Shown here piece after piece: positions 20,398-29,079 of a stretch of 64,000 nt of DNA. The DNA lies in contig CAVZBW010000005.1 of NCBI GenBank assembly GCA_963773635.1, forward strand, positions 3,145,094 through 3,209,093, in the 5' to 3' direction. This DNA comes from CAVZBW01 sp963773635 (GTDB taxonomy: Bacteria > Actinomycetota > Acidimicrobiia > Acidimicrobiales > RAAP-2). The first letter of the stretch is position 1. Each line of letters starts with the position of its first letter. The notes beneath the pieces were generated by a model that saw nothing but the letters and a program-made list of their open reading frames with translations, ran no database searches and was not told where the DNA came from. Both the position numbers and the translations under genes were made by a program.

Positions 20398-20610
20398 CTA
20401 CGAGGCGACGGGCCTCGGGACCTTGAAGCCTGCGTCCTCGAGGAAGGCCAGCTTCCTCGCAAGGGTGCCCTGCCAGAGCGTCATCTCGGTGTCGAAGAGG
20501 CGTCGGTCGCCGTCCTCGCACGCGTGCTCCAGCTCATCGAACGCGGAATCCTCGGCGTCCAGCAACTGCCGGTACGTCCGAAGGAAGTGGTCGTCGATCG
20601 GTTTGGGCAC
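20398..20610 (-). CDS. Small acidic conserved-type protein, unknown function
   Basis: Seventy residues starting at GTG 20610, chosen because GAGAGGAGGG lies just upstream; longer in-frame starts lack such a site. The sequence (for example DHFLRTYRQLLDAED and FDELEHACEDGDR) predicts two or three amphipathic helices and no membrane segment. It is convergent with mdh and ends 13 bases after it. I do not recognise a family. Confidence 0.55.
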   Translation of the reverse strand: MPKPIDDHFLRTYRQLLDAEDSAFDELEHACEDGDRRLFDTEMTLWQGTLARKLAFLEDAGFKVPRPVAS

Positions 20611-20762
20611 GAACCCTCCTCTCGTCGTGGCCCGCTCCCGCGGGCCGGTCATGGCTCCGAGGGCGGGGCCATGGTCTTTTTCGACACTACCCAGGCAAGC
20701 GTGACGGTGCACCCCCCGGTCGGGCGCAGGGGGAAACGCCCGGCTGGGCTACCGTTCACCGA

Positions 20763-21794
20763 GTGCCCGACCCGGTGATCCGGCTTCTCGAGGCCCATGA
20801 GGCGGGCCGGCTGGTCGAGGCCATCCGCGCCGTCTACGGCTCCACCTACGACGTCACCTGGTTGTACGACCCCTCCGAGGTGGCCTCCCGGATCAGCCGC
20901 GGGGTGCTGTTGTCGGCCATCGCGGAGATGGACGGCGAGCTCGTCTGCCATTCCGGGCTCACCCTGCACTCGCCGGCCGACCGAGTGGGCCACGCCGGGC
21001 AGGCGGTGACCCTTCCGGCGGCGCGTGGGCACCACCTCTTCACGGCGACCAAGCGCTACCTGGCACACGAGGCCGCGGGCCGGCGGCTCTTCGGCATGTA
21101 CAGCGAGGCCACCGCCGCGCACCCCTACAGCCAGAGGGCCAACGTCGAGCTCGGGGCGCACGAGAGCGGCTTCCTGCTCGGGTACATCCCCGCATCGGTC
21201 GAGAACAGCGTCACCCGGCGCAGGGGTTACCGCCAGTCGGCCGCCCTCTTCTACCTGTCCCTGGACCGCGCCCCGGCGCAGCACGCCTACGTGCCGGACT
21301 GTTACCGCGACGTCGTCCTGGAGACCATCGCCGTGTGCCAGCTGCACGCTCGAATGGCCGAAGTCTCGCGGCGCACCCGGTTGGCCCGACGCTCCACGCT
21401 GCACACGAGCGTCAACGCGGTGACGAACGTCGCCGTCGTGACCGCCACCGAGCCCGGTGCGGACCTGCCCCAGGCGATCTCCGACGCACGCGGGAGGCTC
21501 TTTGGCCACGGCTACGACGCCGTCTACGTCGACCTTCCCCTCGAGGTTCCGTCGACCGGTCTTGTCGCCGATCCGCTGCACCAAGTGGGAATGTCCTACT
21601 CCGGGGTCTTCCCCAACCCCAAGTGGCACGGCGATGTGCTCCGCCTCCAGTCCGTGCGCTCGGGGACCTTCTCCCTCGCGGACGTGGCGGTGGCCTCCGA
21701 TCACGGCCGGCGCCTCCTCGGGTACATCGTGGCCGACCTGGAGCGGTCCGGCCACGAGTTGCACGACGACCGGGCGGCGCCGGGCCCGGCGTGA
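20763..21794 (+). CDS. Possible GNAT-type acyltransferase, unknown substrate
   Basis: A 343-residue protein starting at GTG 20763. The N-terminal half resembles a GNAT fold: a helix EAGRLVEAIRAVYG, a strand pair LLSAIAEMDGELVCHSGL, then a long second half with another alpha/beta unit (YDAVYVDLPLEVPST). No clean acetyl-CoA loop (Q/RxxGxG/A) can be pointed to, so the assignment is tentative. The gene stands alone between the small protein gene and a strong hairpin. Confidence 0.45.
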   Translation: MPDPVIRLLEAHEAGRLVEAIRAVYGSTYDVTWLYDPSEVASRISRGVLLSAIAEMDGELVCHSGLTLHSPADRVGHAGQAVTLPAARGHHLFTATKRYLAHEAAGRRLFGMYSEATAAHPYSQRANVELGAHESGFLLGYIPASVENSVTRRRGYRQSAALFYLSLDRAPAQHAYVPDCYRDVVLETIAVCQLHARMAEVSRRTRLARRSTLHTSVNAVTNVAVVTATEPGADLPQAISDARGRLFGHGYDAVYVDLPLEVPSTGLVADPLHQVGMSYSGVFPNPKWHGDVLRLQSVRSGTFSLADVAVASDHGRRLLGYIVADLERSGHELHDDRAAPGPA

Positions 21795-21836
21795 GCGGGA
21801 GCCCCGCGCCTCGGGGGGGTCGGCCGGGGCTCCCGC
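21795..21836. terminator. Hairpin terminator between convergent genes
   Basis: A perfect 12-bp inverted repeat, GCGGGAGCCCCG against CGGGGCTCCCGC, separated by 18 bases. It begins one base after the preceding stop codon and lies before the end of the GT39 gene on the other strand. Confidence 0.65.
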
Positions 21837-21849
21837 CGTCGCCGCTCGC

Positions 21850-24042
21850 TCACGAGGACTTGGGGCTCGTGAGGTCGTAGAGGGTGGTGCCGCCCACGGT
21901 CTTCGTGTTGAAGTGAGCCTCCACCCAGGAGGTGATCTGGCTGGCGTCGCCCGACGAGCTGTTGGCGCCGAAGCCGCCCGGCCCCGCGCCGCCCCCGCCG
22001 GCCACGAAGTAGTGGATCTCCCCCTTGGCCACGTACGCCTCAAACTGGGCCAGGGTTGGCGCGGGGTCGGTGCCGTTGAAGCCACCGATGGCCATGGTGG
22101 GCTCCTCCGCGGCCAACTGGTAGCCGGCGGCCGAGTTGGCGCCGACCGTCGCCAGCACCCAGCGGTAGTGGCCGGCGCCGTCCTGGAGCGCCCGAACCAC
22201 GGCGGCGTCGGGGGCGCTCGCGTTGAGCAGGCCGCCACCCGCGCCGCCCGGGCCCCCCGCCCGATTCCCCGCACCGGGGAATCCGCCGGCCGCCGATCCC
22301 GACGGTGGGCCGAATCCGGCCTGACCGGTACCACCCGCTCCCTGCCCGGTCTGTCCCTGCCCGGTCTGTCCCTGCCCGGGGCGGGCGAATCCCCGACCGG
22401 AGCCGGGTAGGCCCGTCGGCGGACGGAAGGCGCCGCCGCCGGGGCCACCGAATCCCCCTGGGCCTCCCCCCGTTCCGGTGAGGGTGGGGCCGGCCGAGGG
22501 GATGGCCCCGTCGTGCGGGGTGCTCGCGGTATCGAGGGCATACGCCGTCGGGCCGGCGAGGGAGACGACGATCGCCCCCGCCATCGCCGTCGCTGCGGCG
22601 ACGCGGCCCATCCAGTGGGAGGCGACGAGGAGCGTCGCCGTCACGATGCCGCCCACGAGGACCAGCGGCTCGAGCCACGGCATCCACCCGGGCGAGCGCC
22701 CGAGGAGGACGGCGGCCCAGATGGCGGTCGCTAGGACGGCCGCAGCCAGCACGAGGCGCGACGCGAGTTGGTCCCTGCGTTGCCACAGCATCCAGCCGCC
22801 GATCCCGACGAGTGCGGCGATCGCCGGGGCCAGGGCCACGGTGTAGTAGGGGTGGATGATCCCCTGGGCGAAGCTGAACACGGCCCCGGTGACGAGGAGC
22901 CACAGCCCCCACAGCATCAGCGAGGCCCGGGTGCGGTCGGTGCGGACCGCCCGGCGGGTCAACCACAGGCCGGCCGCGAGCAGCACGAGGGCGGCGGGGA
23001 TCAGCCACGAGATCTGTCCCCCCATGTCGGTGAGGAACAGTCGGTCCCATCCCGTCGGGCCCCAGATGCTGGCGCGGCCGGTGCCACCGAATCCTCCGAC
23101 GCTGCCGGACTCCTGGCCGGAGATCCGCCCAAAGCCGTTGTAGCCGAAGATGAGGTTCCAGATGCTGTTGTTCTGCGATCCCCCGATGTAGGGGCGGTCG
23201 GCGCTCGGCACGAGGGAGACGACGACGGGCCACCACAGGGCGGCCACGAGCGTGGCGCCGGCGGTGACCGCCAGCTGGCGCACGCGACGCCAAAACCCCG
23301 TCGGCGCCGCCACCAGGTAGACGATCCCGATGGCCGGCAGCACGAGGAAGGCCTGCATCATCTTCGTGATGAACCCCGTGCCCACGAGGACGCCGGCCAG
23401 GGCGAGCCACCGGCCGTCGGCCCGCTCCAGGGCCCGGACCGTGCAGTAGGCGGCGCCGGTGAGCAGGAGCACGAGTAGGGCGTCGGGGTTGTTGTAGCGG
23501 AACATGAGCACCGCAACCGGCGTGAGCGCCATGGCGCCGGCGGCGAGCAACCCGGCACCGGCGCTGGCCACCCGCCGCACCGCGGCGTACAGCAGCGCCA
23601 CCGTGGCGACGCCCTCGAGGGCCTGGGGGACGAGGATGCTCCAGGCGTTGACGCCGAACATCCGCGCCGAGAGGTCCATGACCCAGAGGGCGGCCGGCGG
23701 CTTGTCGACGGTGATGAAGCTCGACGAGTCGAAGGACCCGAAGAAAAACGCCTTCCAGCTCTTGGAGCCCGCCTCCACCGCCGCCGAGTAGAAGCTGTTG
23801 GCCCATCCCGAGGACCCGAGGTCCCACAGGTAGAGGACGGCCGTCGCGGCCAGGATCGCCAGCAGCGCCGGCCGGACCCACGAGGGATCCTCGGGCCGGC
23901 CTCGCACCAACCGGTGGACGAGACCCCGACCCGGTGTGCGCCGCCCCGGCCCGGCACTCCCGGGCTCGACCCGCTGAGTGCCGGGCGGCGCGGGGAGCAC
24001 CAGGGCCCCCGGCGCCGCCGGACGATCGTCGGTGACGGTCAT
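21850..24042 (-). CDS. GT39/ArnT-type membrane glycosyltransferase
   Basis: A 730-residue multi-pass glycosyltransferase using polyprenyl-phosphate sugars. The first loop has the GT-C acidic site context WANSFYSAAVEAGSKSWKAF and the ArnT-like DKPPAALWVMDLSARMFG. Roughly 11-12 hydrophobic segments follow. Then comes a Gly/Gln/Pro-rich stretch (repeated GQTGQ) and an extracytoplasmic C-terminal domain with NASAPDAAVVRALQDG and IGGFNGTDPAPTLAQFEAYV. ATG 24042 lies inside the last bases of the GT2-GtrA gene (4-base overlap), so the donor-lipid synthase and this transferase are one operon. Acceptor unknown. Confidence 0.8.
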   Translation of the reverse strand: MTVTDDRPAAPGALVLPAPPGTQRVEPGSAGPGRRTPGRGLVHRLVRGRPEDPSWVRPALLAILAATAVLYLWDLGSSGWANSFYSAAVEAGSKSWKAFFFGSFDSSSFITVDKPPAALWVMDLSARMFGVNAWSILVPQALEGVATVALLYAAVRRVASAGAGLLAAGAMALTPVAVLMFRYNNPDALLVLLLTGAAYCTVRALERADGRWLALAGVLVGTGFITKMMQAFLVLPAIGIVYLVAAPTGFWRRVRQLAVTAGATLVAALWWPVVVSLVPSADRPYIGGSQNNSIWNLIFGYNGFGRISGQESGSVGGFGGTGRASIWGPTGWDRLFLTDMGGQISWLIPAALVLLAAGLWLTRRAVRTDRTRASLMLWGLWLLVTGAVFSFAQGIIHPYYTVALAPAIAALVGIGGWMLWQRRDQLASRLVLAAAVLATAIWAAVLLGRSPGWMPWLEPLVLVGGIVTATLLVASHWMGRVAAATAMAGAIVVSLAGPTAYALDTASTPHDGAIPSAGPTLTGTGGGPGGFGGPGGGAFRPPTGLPGSGRGFARPGQGQTGQGQTGQGAGGTGQAGFGPPSGSAAGGFPGAGNRAGGPGGAGGGLLNASAPDAAVVRALQDGAGHYRWVLATVGANSAAGYQLAAEEPTMAIGGFNGTDPAPTLAQFEAYVAKGEIHYFVAGGGGAGPGGFGANSSSGDASQITSWVEAHFNTKTVGGTTLYDLTSPKSS

Positions 24043-25364
24043 TGTTGGCTCCCTTGGTCTCGGTTCCGATCGAGGTCTGGTGCAGCGGCGCGCAGGTCTA
24101 CGGGTGCGCTGGTTACCGCGGCGGTGGTCGGCGCCCGGCTCCCGGCGACGGGGCTCCCCGCGACCGGGCTCGAGCCCCCCGCGAAGGGATCCCGCGGCCC
24201 GAGGGCGCGGAGCGCGACCAGGCGGGCAAATCCGGCGGACACGGTGCCGGCCGTGACGGCGAAGAGATCGGCCACCGCGGAGCCGCCGAGCAACGTCTGG
24301 GCGACCCACAGCGCGACGAGGGTGAAGGCCGCGTTGGTGGCGAAGACGGTGAGGCCGCCGAGGACGAAGCGTCGGTGCGAGGAGGGGTCCGGTTCCCCCG
24401 CGTTGAGCCGGACGTGCGCCAACGTGTTGCCGACCGAGCAGATGGCGAGGGCCAGCACGTCGGCCATCCAGACGCCGGTCACCGGCCGAAGCAGGAGGAA
24501 CAGCAGGAGGAAGGCCAGCGTGCTCACGATGCCCACGCCGGCCACCCGCCGGAGGGCATGACGGGCACGCTCCTGGCGGGCCGGGGTCGGGAGCTGCGCC
24601 CATCCCCGCCCCGCGGAGAACTCTCGGACGAGCCGGGCGATGCCCCGCAGGTCCCCGAGCGCGGTGCGCGCCACGTCGACCCGGGAGTCGGGATCGTCGA
24701 CCCAGTCGACGGGCACCTCGTGGATGCGCAGCCCGTTGCGCTCGGCGAGGACGAGCAGCTCGGTATCGAAAAACCATTCGTTGTCGCGCACGAGCGGCAG
24801 CAGCGCCTGGGCCGCCTCCCGCCGCATCGCCTTGAACCCGCACTGCGCGTCGGAGAACGAGTTGCCGAGCACGGCGCGGACCAGCAGGTTGTAGCAGCGG
24901 GAGATCAGCTCCCGCTTGGGCCCACGGGTCACGCGGGCGCTGGGCGCCAGCCGGGTGCCGATGGCGAGGTCGCTGTGGCCCGAGACGAGCGGGGCCACGA
25001 GGGGGAGCAGGGCGTCGAGCCCCGTCGAGAGGTCGACGTCCATGTAGGCCACGACGTCGGCCTCGCTGGCGCCCCAAGCAGCTCGCAGCGCCCGGCCTCT
25101 CCCCTTCTCCGCCAGGTGCACGACGCCGACCCCTCGCACCTCCCGGGCGACGGCGACCGCCGCCTCGTAGGTGCCGTCGGTGCTGGCGTTGTCGGCGATC
25201 GTCACCCTGGCGCTCAACGGGAAGGAGCGATCCAGGTACTCTCGGAGGCGGAGCACGCTCCGGCGCAGCGTGGCCGCCTCGTTGTAGACGGGGACCACGA
25301 TCTCCACCTGCGTCTGGTGGGCCAGCGACGGTACGGCCGGTGTGCGGGCGGTCAGGGTACTCAT
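24039..25364 (-). CDS. Polyprenyl-phosphate glycosyltransferase (GT2) fused to a GtrA-like membrane domain
   Basis: 441 residues. The N-terminal GT2 domain (about 20-250) has VEIVVPVYNEAATLRRSV, IADNASTDGT, the acidic motif AYMDVDLSTGLDALL, and DAQCGFKAMRR, as in dolichol-phosphate-mannose synthase-like enzymes. The C-terminal part (about 285-400) has four hydrophobic helices of the GtrA type. It probably loads a sugar on polyprenyl phosphate and moves it across the membrane for the GT39 enzyme encoded next. Confidence 0.85.
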   Translation of the reverse strand: MSTLTARTPAVPSLAHQTQVEIVVPVYNEAATLRRSVLRLREYLDRSFPLSARVTIADNASTDGTYEAAVAVAREVRGVGVVHLAEKGRGRALRAAWGASEADVVAYMDVDLSTGLDALLPLVAPLVSGHSDLAIGTRLAPSARVTRGPKRELISRCYNLLVRAVLGNSFSDAQCGFKAMRREAAQALLPLVRDNEWFFDTELLVLAERNGLRIHEVPVDWVDDPDSRVDVARTALGDLRGIARLVREFSAGRGWAQLPTPARQERARHALRRVAGVGIVSTLAFLLLFLLLRPVTGVWMADVLALAICSVGNTLAHVRLNAGEPDPSSHRRFVLGGLTVFATNAAFTLVALWVAQTLLGGSAVADLFAVTAGTVSAGFARLVALRALGPRDPFAGGSSPVAGSPVAGSRAPTTAAVTSAPVDLRAAAPDLDRNRDQGSQQ

Positions 25365-25591
25365 GGCCCCCGATCCTGTGGGCCGCTCCTTTACGCCAGC
25401 TGTGACAGGGCTGTGAGGCTGCTACGTAAGAGCAGGCCTTAGCCTCGGTCCCCTCGCCGAGTGCACGGCCACGCGTGGACCAGTCTCGAGCGAGTGGCGG
25501 GACCGAGGCTCAACGATCGGCGGCCGCTCAACGGCCTGCAGCGCCTATGGGTTCCAGGCTGCGCCTCAGACCAACGAGCCGAGTCCCTCCC

Positions 25592-26026
25592 TCAAAATCG
25601 AGTATTGAGGGCCTCGTTGATGTTCGAGGTACAGAACAATCCCAGCTCGAAGACTTCACCAGCGCTAAGTGTGAGGCCGCTGACCGAGAAAGTCTCTTCC
25701 GTCACCGCACGCGCCAAAAACTTATATGGAACAGACTGGACTGCTCGCGAGGTGACGATGAAGCCAACCGGCAGTTGGTAGTACTTGATCTTCGGGTCGG
25801 CCTTGTACTCGAACCCGGGGTTCTCTGCCGCCACATATCCAGGCCCGTTCGCACAGTTCAAGGTGTACGAATGCGACGAAAATCCGACTGGGAGCGTGCC
25901 CGCGAACGGGTATTGACTCTCACTCGCCGAGGCCAAACCCGCTGGCCCCATGGCGACAGCCGCTGTCAACGCCAATAGCAGGGCCGACGCAGCCAGAGCG
26001 AGCCGACGCATTCCCCAGCGAATCAT
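25592..26026 (-). CDS. Secreted orphan protein
   Basis: 144 residues. ATG 26026 follows GAGAGGGAAC and gives a classic signal peptide: MIRWGMRR, a hydrophobic core ALAASALLLALTAAVAM and a likely cleavage after GLASA. The mature roughly 115 residues have two cysteines (NCANG, FCTS) and mostly beta character. Base composition is visibly less GC-rich than the neighbours, which hints at acquisition. No family is recognised, and no neighbour is close enough to suggest an operon. Confidence 0.6.
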   Translation of the reverse strand: MIRWGMRRLALAASALLLALTAAVAMGPAGLASASESQYPFAGTLPVGFSSHSYTLNCANGPGYVAAENPGFEYKADPKIKYYQLPVGFIVTSRAVQSVPYKFLARAVTEETFSVSGLTLSAGEVFELGLFCTSNINEALNTRF

Positions 26027-26263
26027 GTTTGTTCCCTCTCGGATCGTTCGGAAGGCGGCAGCGTACCAGCCAAAAGAAGCCTGGGTCAACGGTGCTGGAG
26101 CCACGAGCTCTTTGGCGGCGCAGGACAACGCAATGTCGGTGCGTCAACGCGCTTCGGATCCCGGGGTCAGCCACCCTTCACGCCGTCGCCGCTTCGTCGC
26201 CCACCGTCCTGGTCGTCCTTTCGACGTGAGCACTATGGCTAGGTCATCAATCCTTTCGCGTGA

Positions 26264-27778
26264 TCAAAGCGCGAAGCGCTTGGGTTCCATTTCCCCATTC
26301 TGAGGCTCCCTCGCCTGGTCCGTCGGGTGCGGTGGCTCCGGGAGAGCGCCGAGGGGCAGCCAGACGGCAAAGATCGTGCCGCCCTCCGGGTTGGGTCGCA
26401 CGGAGGCCTCCCCCCCGTGGGAGGCCACGATGGCCGCGACGATGGAGAGCCCGAGCCCCGCACCGCCGCTGCTGCGGCTCCTCGAGGCGTCGGCGCGGTA
26501 GAACCGCTCGAAGACCCGCTCGGCCTGCTCCCGGCCGAGACCCGGGCCGCGGTCGGCGACCTCTACCAGTGCGCGGTCGCCCACCGCGCTCACCTGCACG
26601 GTGGCCGGGGTGCCGGGCGGTGTGTGGGCGCGCACGTTGGTGAGCAGGTTGTCGAGGACCTGGCGGAGCCGGCGGCCGTCGCCGATCACCTCCACCGGGC
26701 GCTCCGCCCGCAGCGTGATGGGCCACTCGGGCCCGACCGCGGTGGCCGAGTGGATCGCTTCGGCGGTGAGGGAGACGAGCTCGACCGGGGCGTGTTCGAG
26801 CGGTCGTCCCTCGTCGAGCCGCGCGAGCAACATGAGGTCCTCGACCAGCACCGTCATGCGGTCGCTCTCGATCCGGATGCCCCGCATCACGCGTTCCAAG
26901 TCCGCCGGGTTGTGCTCGGCGCCACGCGAAAAGAGCTCGGAGTAGGCCGACACCGCGGCGAGGGGCGTGCGCAGCTCGTGCGACGCGTCCGCCACGAAAC
27001 GGCGCATGCGCTCCTCGGAGGCCGCCAGCCGCCGCGCCGTGGCGTCTCGCTCCATGAAGGCGCTCTGGATGCGCCCGAGCATCACGTTGAGGGCGCGGGC
27101 GAGGCGGCCCACCTCGGTGCGGGCGTCGTCGCCCGGCACGCGGCGATCGAGCTGGCCCGCGGCGATGGCGTCCGCCGTGCGCTCGACCCCCTCCAGGGGT
27201 CGCAGCCCGACGCGCACGAGCCACCAGCCGAGTCCCATGGCGATGATGAGCGCCCCTCCGGTGACGGCCAGCTCGATGAGCACGAGCCGGTTCAAGGTGG
27301 CGTAGGTGCTGTCGAGGGGCAGCCCGACGATGAGCAGGCCGCCCTCGGGAGTCTCGCTCGCCCGGACGCGGAACTCCGGGCCGCCGCTCGTCGTGGACGG
27401 CACGTCGAAGTAGACGGCCGCCGGCTGGCCCTCGCTCGACGAGGAAAGCGAGATGTGCGAGGGCAGCTGCGGGGAGTACTGCTTCCCCCCCGGCTCGACG
27501 GCCGGCAGCTGGACCCTCACCTGATCATCCGACGCCCGCACCTCGAGCGAGACGCCGGCGGCGGCCCGCGCCACGGCCGGGGGCGGCTGGTTGGAGGTGG
27601 TGCCCGAGCCGGACCCCGTGGGGCCGAAGAGCGCGGGGATGGTCGTGCTGGCCAGCTGCTGGTCCACCCGGTCGAGGAGGAAGGAGCGCAGCGAGGAGTA
27701 GGTGACCACGTCGGCCACGATGAGGCCGACCAGGGACACGGCCGCGAGGGCCAGGAGCAGCCTCGCCCGGAGGGACAT
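26264..27778 (-). CDS. Sensor histidine kinase
   Basis: 504 residues with two membrane helices (about 5-28 and 165-188) bounding a roughly 135-residue extracytoplasmic sensor. A HAMP domain (LRPLEGVERTADAIAAGQLDRRV) follows, then the H-box FVADASHELRTPLAA (His267). The ATPase part has DNLLTNVRAHTPPG, DRGPGLG, FERFYRADASRSRSSGGAGLGLSIV. The gene overlaps the regulator gene by one base (TGATG), so the pair is co-translated. It resembles actinobacterial TrcS/PrrB-like kinases. The signal is unknown. Confidence 0.93.
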   Translation of the reverse strand: MSLRARLLLALAAVSLVGLIVADVVTYSSLRSFLLDRVDQQLASTTIPALFGPTGSGSGTTSNQPPPAVARAAAGVSLEVRASDDQVRVQLPAVEPGGKQYSPQLPSHISLSSSSEGQPAAVYFDVPSTTSGGPEFRVRASETPEGGLLIVGLPLDSTYATLNRLVLIELAVTGGALIIAMGLGWWLVRVGLRPLEGVERTADAIAAGQLDRRVPGDDARTEVGRLARALNVMLGRIQSAFMERDATARRLAASEERMRRFVADASHELRTPLAAVSAYSELFSRGAEHNPADLERVMRGIRIESDRMTVLVEDLMLLARLDEGRPLEHAPVELVSLTAEAIHSATAVGPEWPITLRAERPVEVIGDGRRLRQVLDNLLTNVRAHTPPGTPATVQVSAVGDRALVEVADRGPGLGREQAERVFERFYRADASRSRSSGGAGLGLSIVAAIVASHGGEASVRPNPEGGTIFAVWLPLGALPEPPHPTDQAREPQNGEMEPKRFAL

Positions 27779-28497
27779 CAGCCGCTCTCGGCTGGCTCGC
27801 GGAGCGCGTAGCCGACCAGACGGATGGTCTGGATGAGCGGCGGTCCGTGCCGCTCCAGCTTCTTGCGCAGGTAGCTCACATAGGTCTCCACCACGTTGGC
27901 GTCGCCCTCGAAGTCGTAGTGCCACACCGAGTCGAGGATCTGGCTCTTGGAGAGGACCTGGCGGGGGTTGTCCAGGAAGTACTGCAGGAGCTTGAACTCG
28001 GTGGCGGTGAGGGAGATCTCCGTGCCCCCTCGACGCACGACATGGCCGGGCACGTCCATCTCCACGTCGGCGAAGCGGAGCACCTCGCCGCAGGCCGGGC
28101 CGCCGTAGACGCGCTCGATGATGACCTTGACGCGGGCCACGATCTCCGCCAGCGCGAAGGGCTTGGTCACGTAGTCGTCGCCGCCCTCCGTGAGGCCGGT
28201 CAGCTTGTCCTCGAGCGCGTCCCGGGCCGTGAGGAACAGGATCGGTGTGCGGATGCCCTGGGACCGCAGGCGCTTGGTCACCTCGAAGCCGTCGAGGTCG
28301 GGGAGCATGACGTCCAGGATGATCATGTCGGGCCGGCCCTCCTGGGCGGCCAGCAGCGCACTGCGGCCGCTGGAGGCCTCCTCGACCTCGAAGCCCTCGT
28401 AGCGCAGTGCCGTGGCGACGGCGTCGGTGATGGAGGGCTCGTCGTCGACCACGAGCACCCGCTGGCTCCCTGCATCCTCCATCACCGCCCGGTCCAT
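27778..28497 (-). CDS. OmpR-family response regulator
   Basis: 239 residues from ATG 28497; ATG 28482 is an alternative. The receiver domain has VLVVDDEP, the phosphoacceptor Asp62 in ILDVMLPDLDG, and KPF. The winged-helix output domain has SLTATEFKLLQYFLDNPRQVLSKSQIL and VETYVSYLRKKL. It is the cognate regulator of the kinase encoded immediately downstream. Confidence 0.93.
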   Translation of the reverse strand: MDRAVMEDAGSQRVLVVDDEPSITDAVATALRYEGFEVEEASSGRSALLAAQEGRPDMIILDVMLPDLDGFEVTKRLRSQGIRTPILFLTARDALEDKLTGLTEGGDDYVTKPFALAEIVARVKVIIERVYGGPACGEVLRFADVEMDVPGHVVRRGGTEISLTATEFKLLQYFLDNPRQVLSKSQILDSVWHYDFEGDANVVETYVSYLRKKLERHGPPLIQTIRLVGYALREPAESG

Positions 28498-28635
28498 CAC
28501 CGCCTGCCTTCCCCGCCGGCACCCGGGGAGTTGCCCGGGTCGCCCGTCGCGTCGCTGCATGTTGGCACCGCGACGTCGAGGGTTCCTGTGCGCCCCCTGT
28601 GTGTCGGCTGTGAGCGGTCGGGTGGCGAACGGGGG

Positions 28636-29079
28636 TCAGTAGGTGGTGATCGACCGGATCTCTTCCAGCTGGGCGCCGGCGACGGCCATGATGTCCTGGC
28701 CGGCCACGAGGAGAGAGAGGTCGCCCCGCACGCGCACCTTGCCGCGGGCCAGCGCCGAGGCCGCGTGGAGGTCGCCCCGGCTGAGCGCGGCGGCGTCCTC
28801 GTAGGCGATGGAGAGGACGACGTCCGCGCCGTCGGTGAGGCTCCCCTCGCCCTCGGCCGTACGCACCGACAGCGTCCCCCGTCCGTCGACGACCTCGAGG
28901 ACCGACGCCAGCAGGCCCCCGTCGGCACCCAGGTCCTCGGGGACGTCGTGGATCAGCTGGGCGACCGTGAAGGAGGTCCGGTGCGCGCCAGCGCCGGGCG
29001 ACCCGGCGTCGGTGGGTGGCAGCTCGGAGAGGACCGCAGTGACGGCGGCCGCCCACTCAGGGGAGAGAAACCTGGGCAC
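28636..29079 (-). CDS. SCP2 sterol-carrier-type lipid-binding protein
   Basis: 147 residues matching the SCP2 fold: an initial helix LSPEWAAAVTAVLSEL, beta strands LSVRTAEGEGSLTDGADVVLSIAYED, and the helix DLHAASALARGKVRVRGDLSLLVAGQD. Such proteins bind acyl chains or sterol-like ligands. ATG 29079 lies 23 bases inside the end of sdhB, so it is co-transcribed with the dehydrogenase operon. A functional link is not known. Confidence 0.8.
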   Translation of the reverse strand: MPRFLSPEWAAAVTAVLSELPPTDAGSPGAGAHRTSFTVAQLIHDVPEDLGADGGLLASVLEVVDGRGTLSVRTAEGEGSLTDGADVVLSIAYEDAAALSRGDLHAASALARGKVRVRGDLSLLVAGQDIMAVAGAQLEEIRSITTY

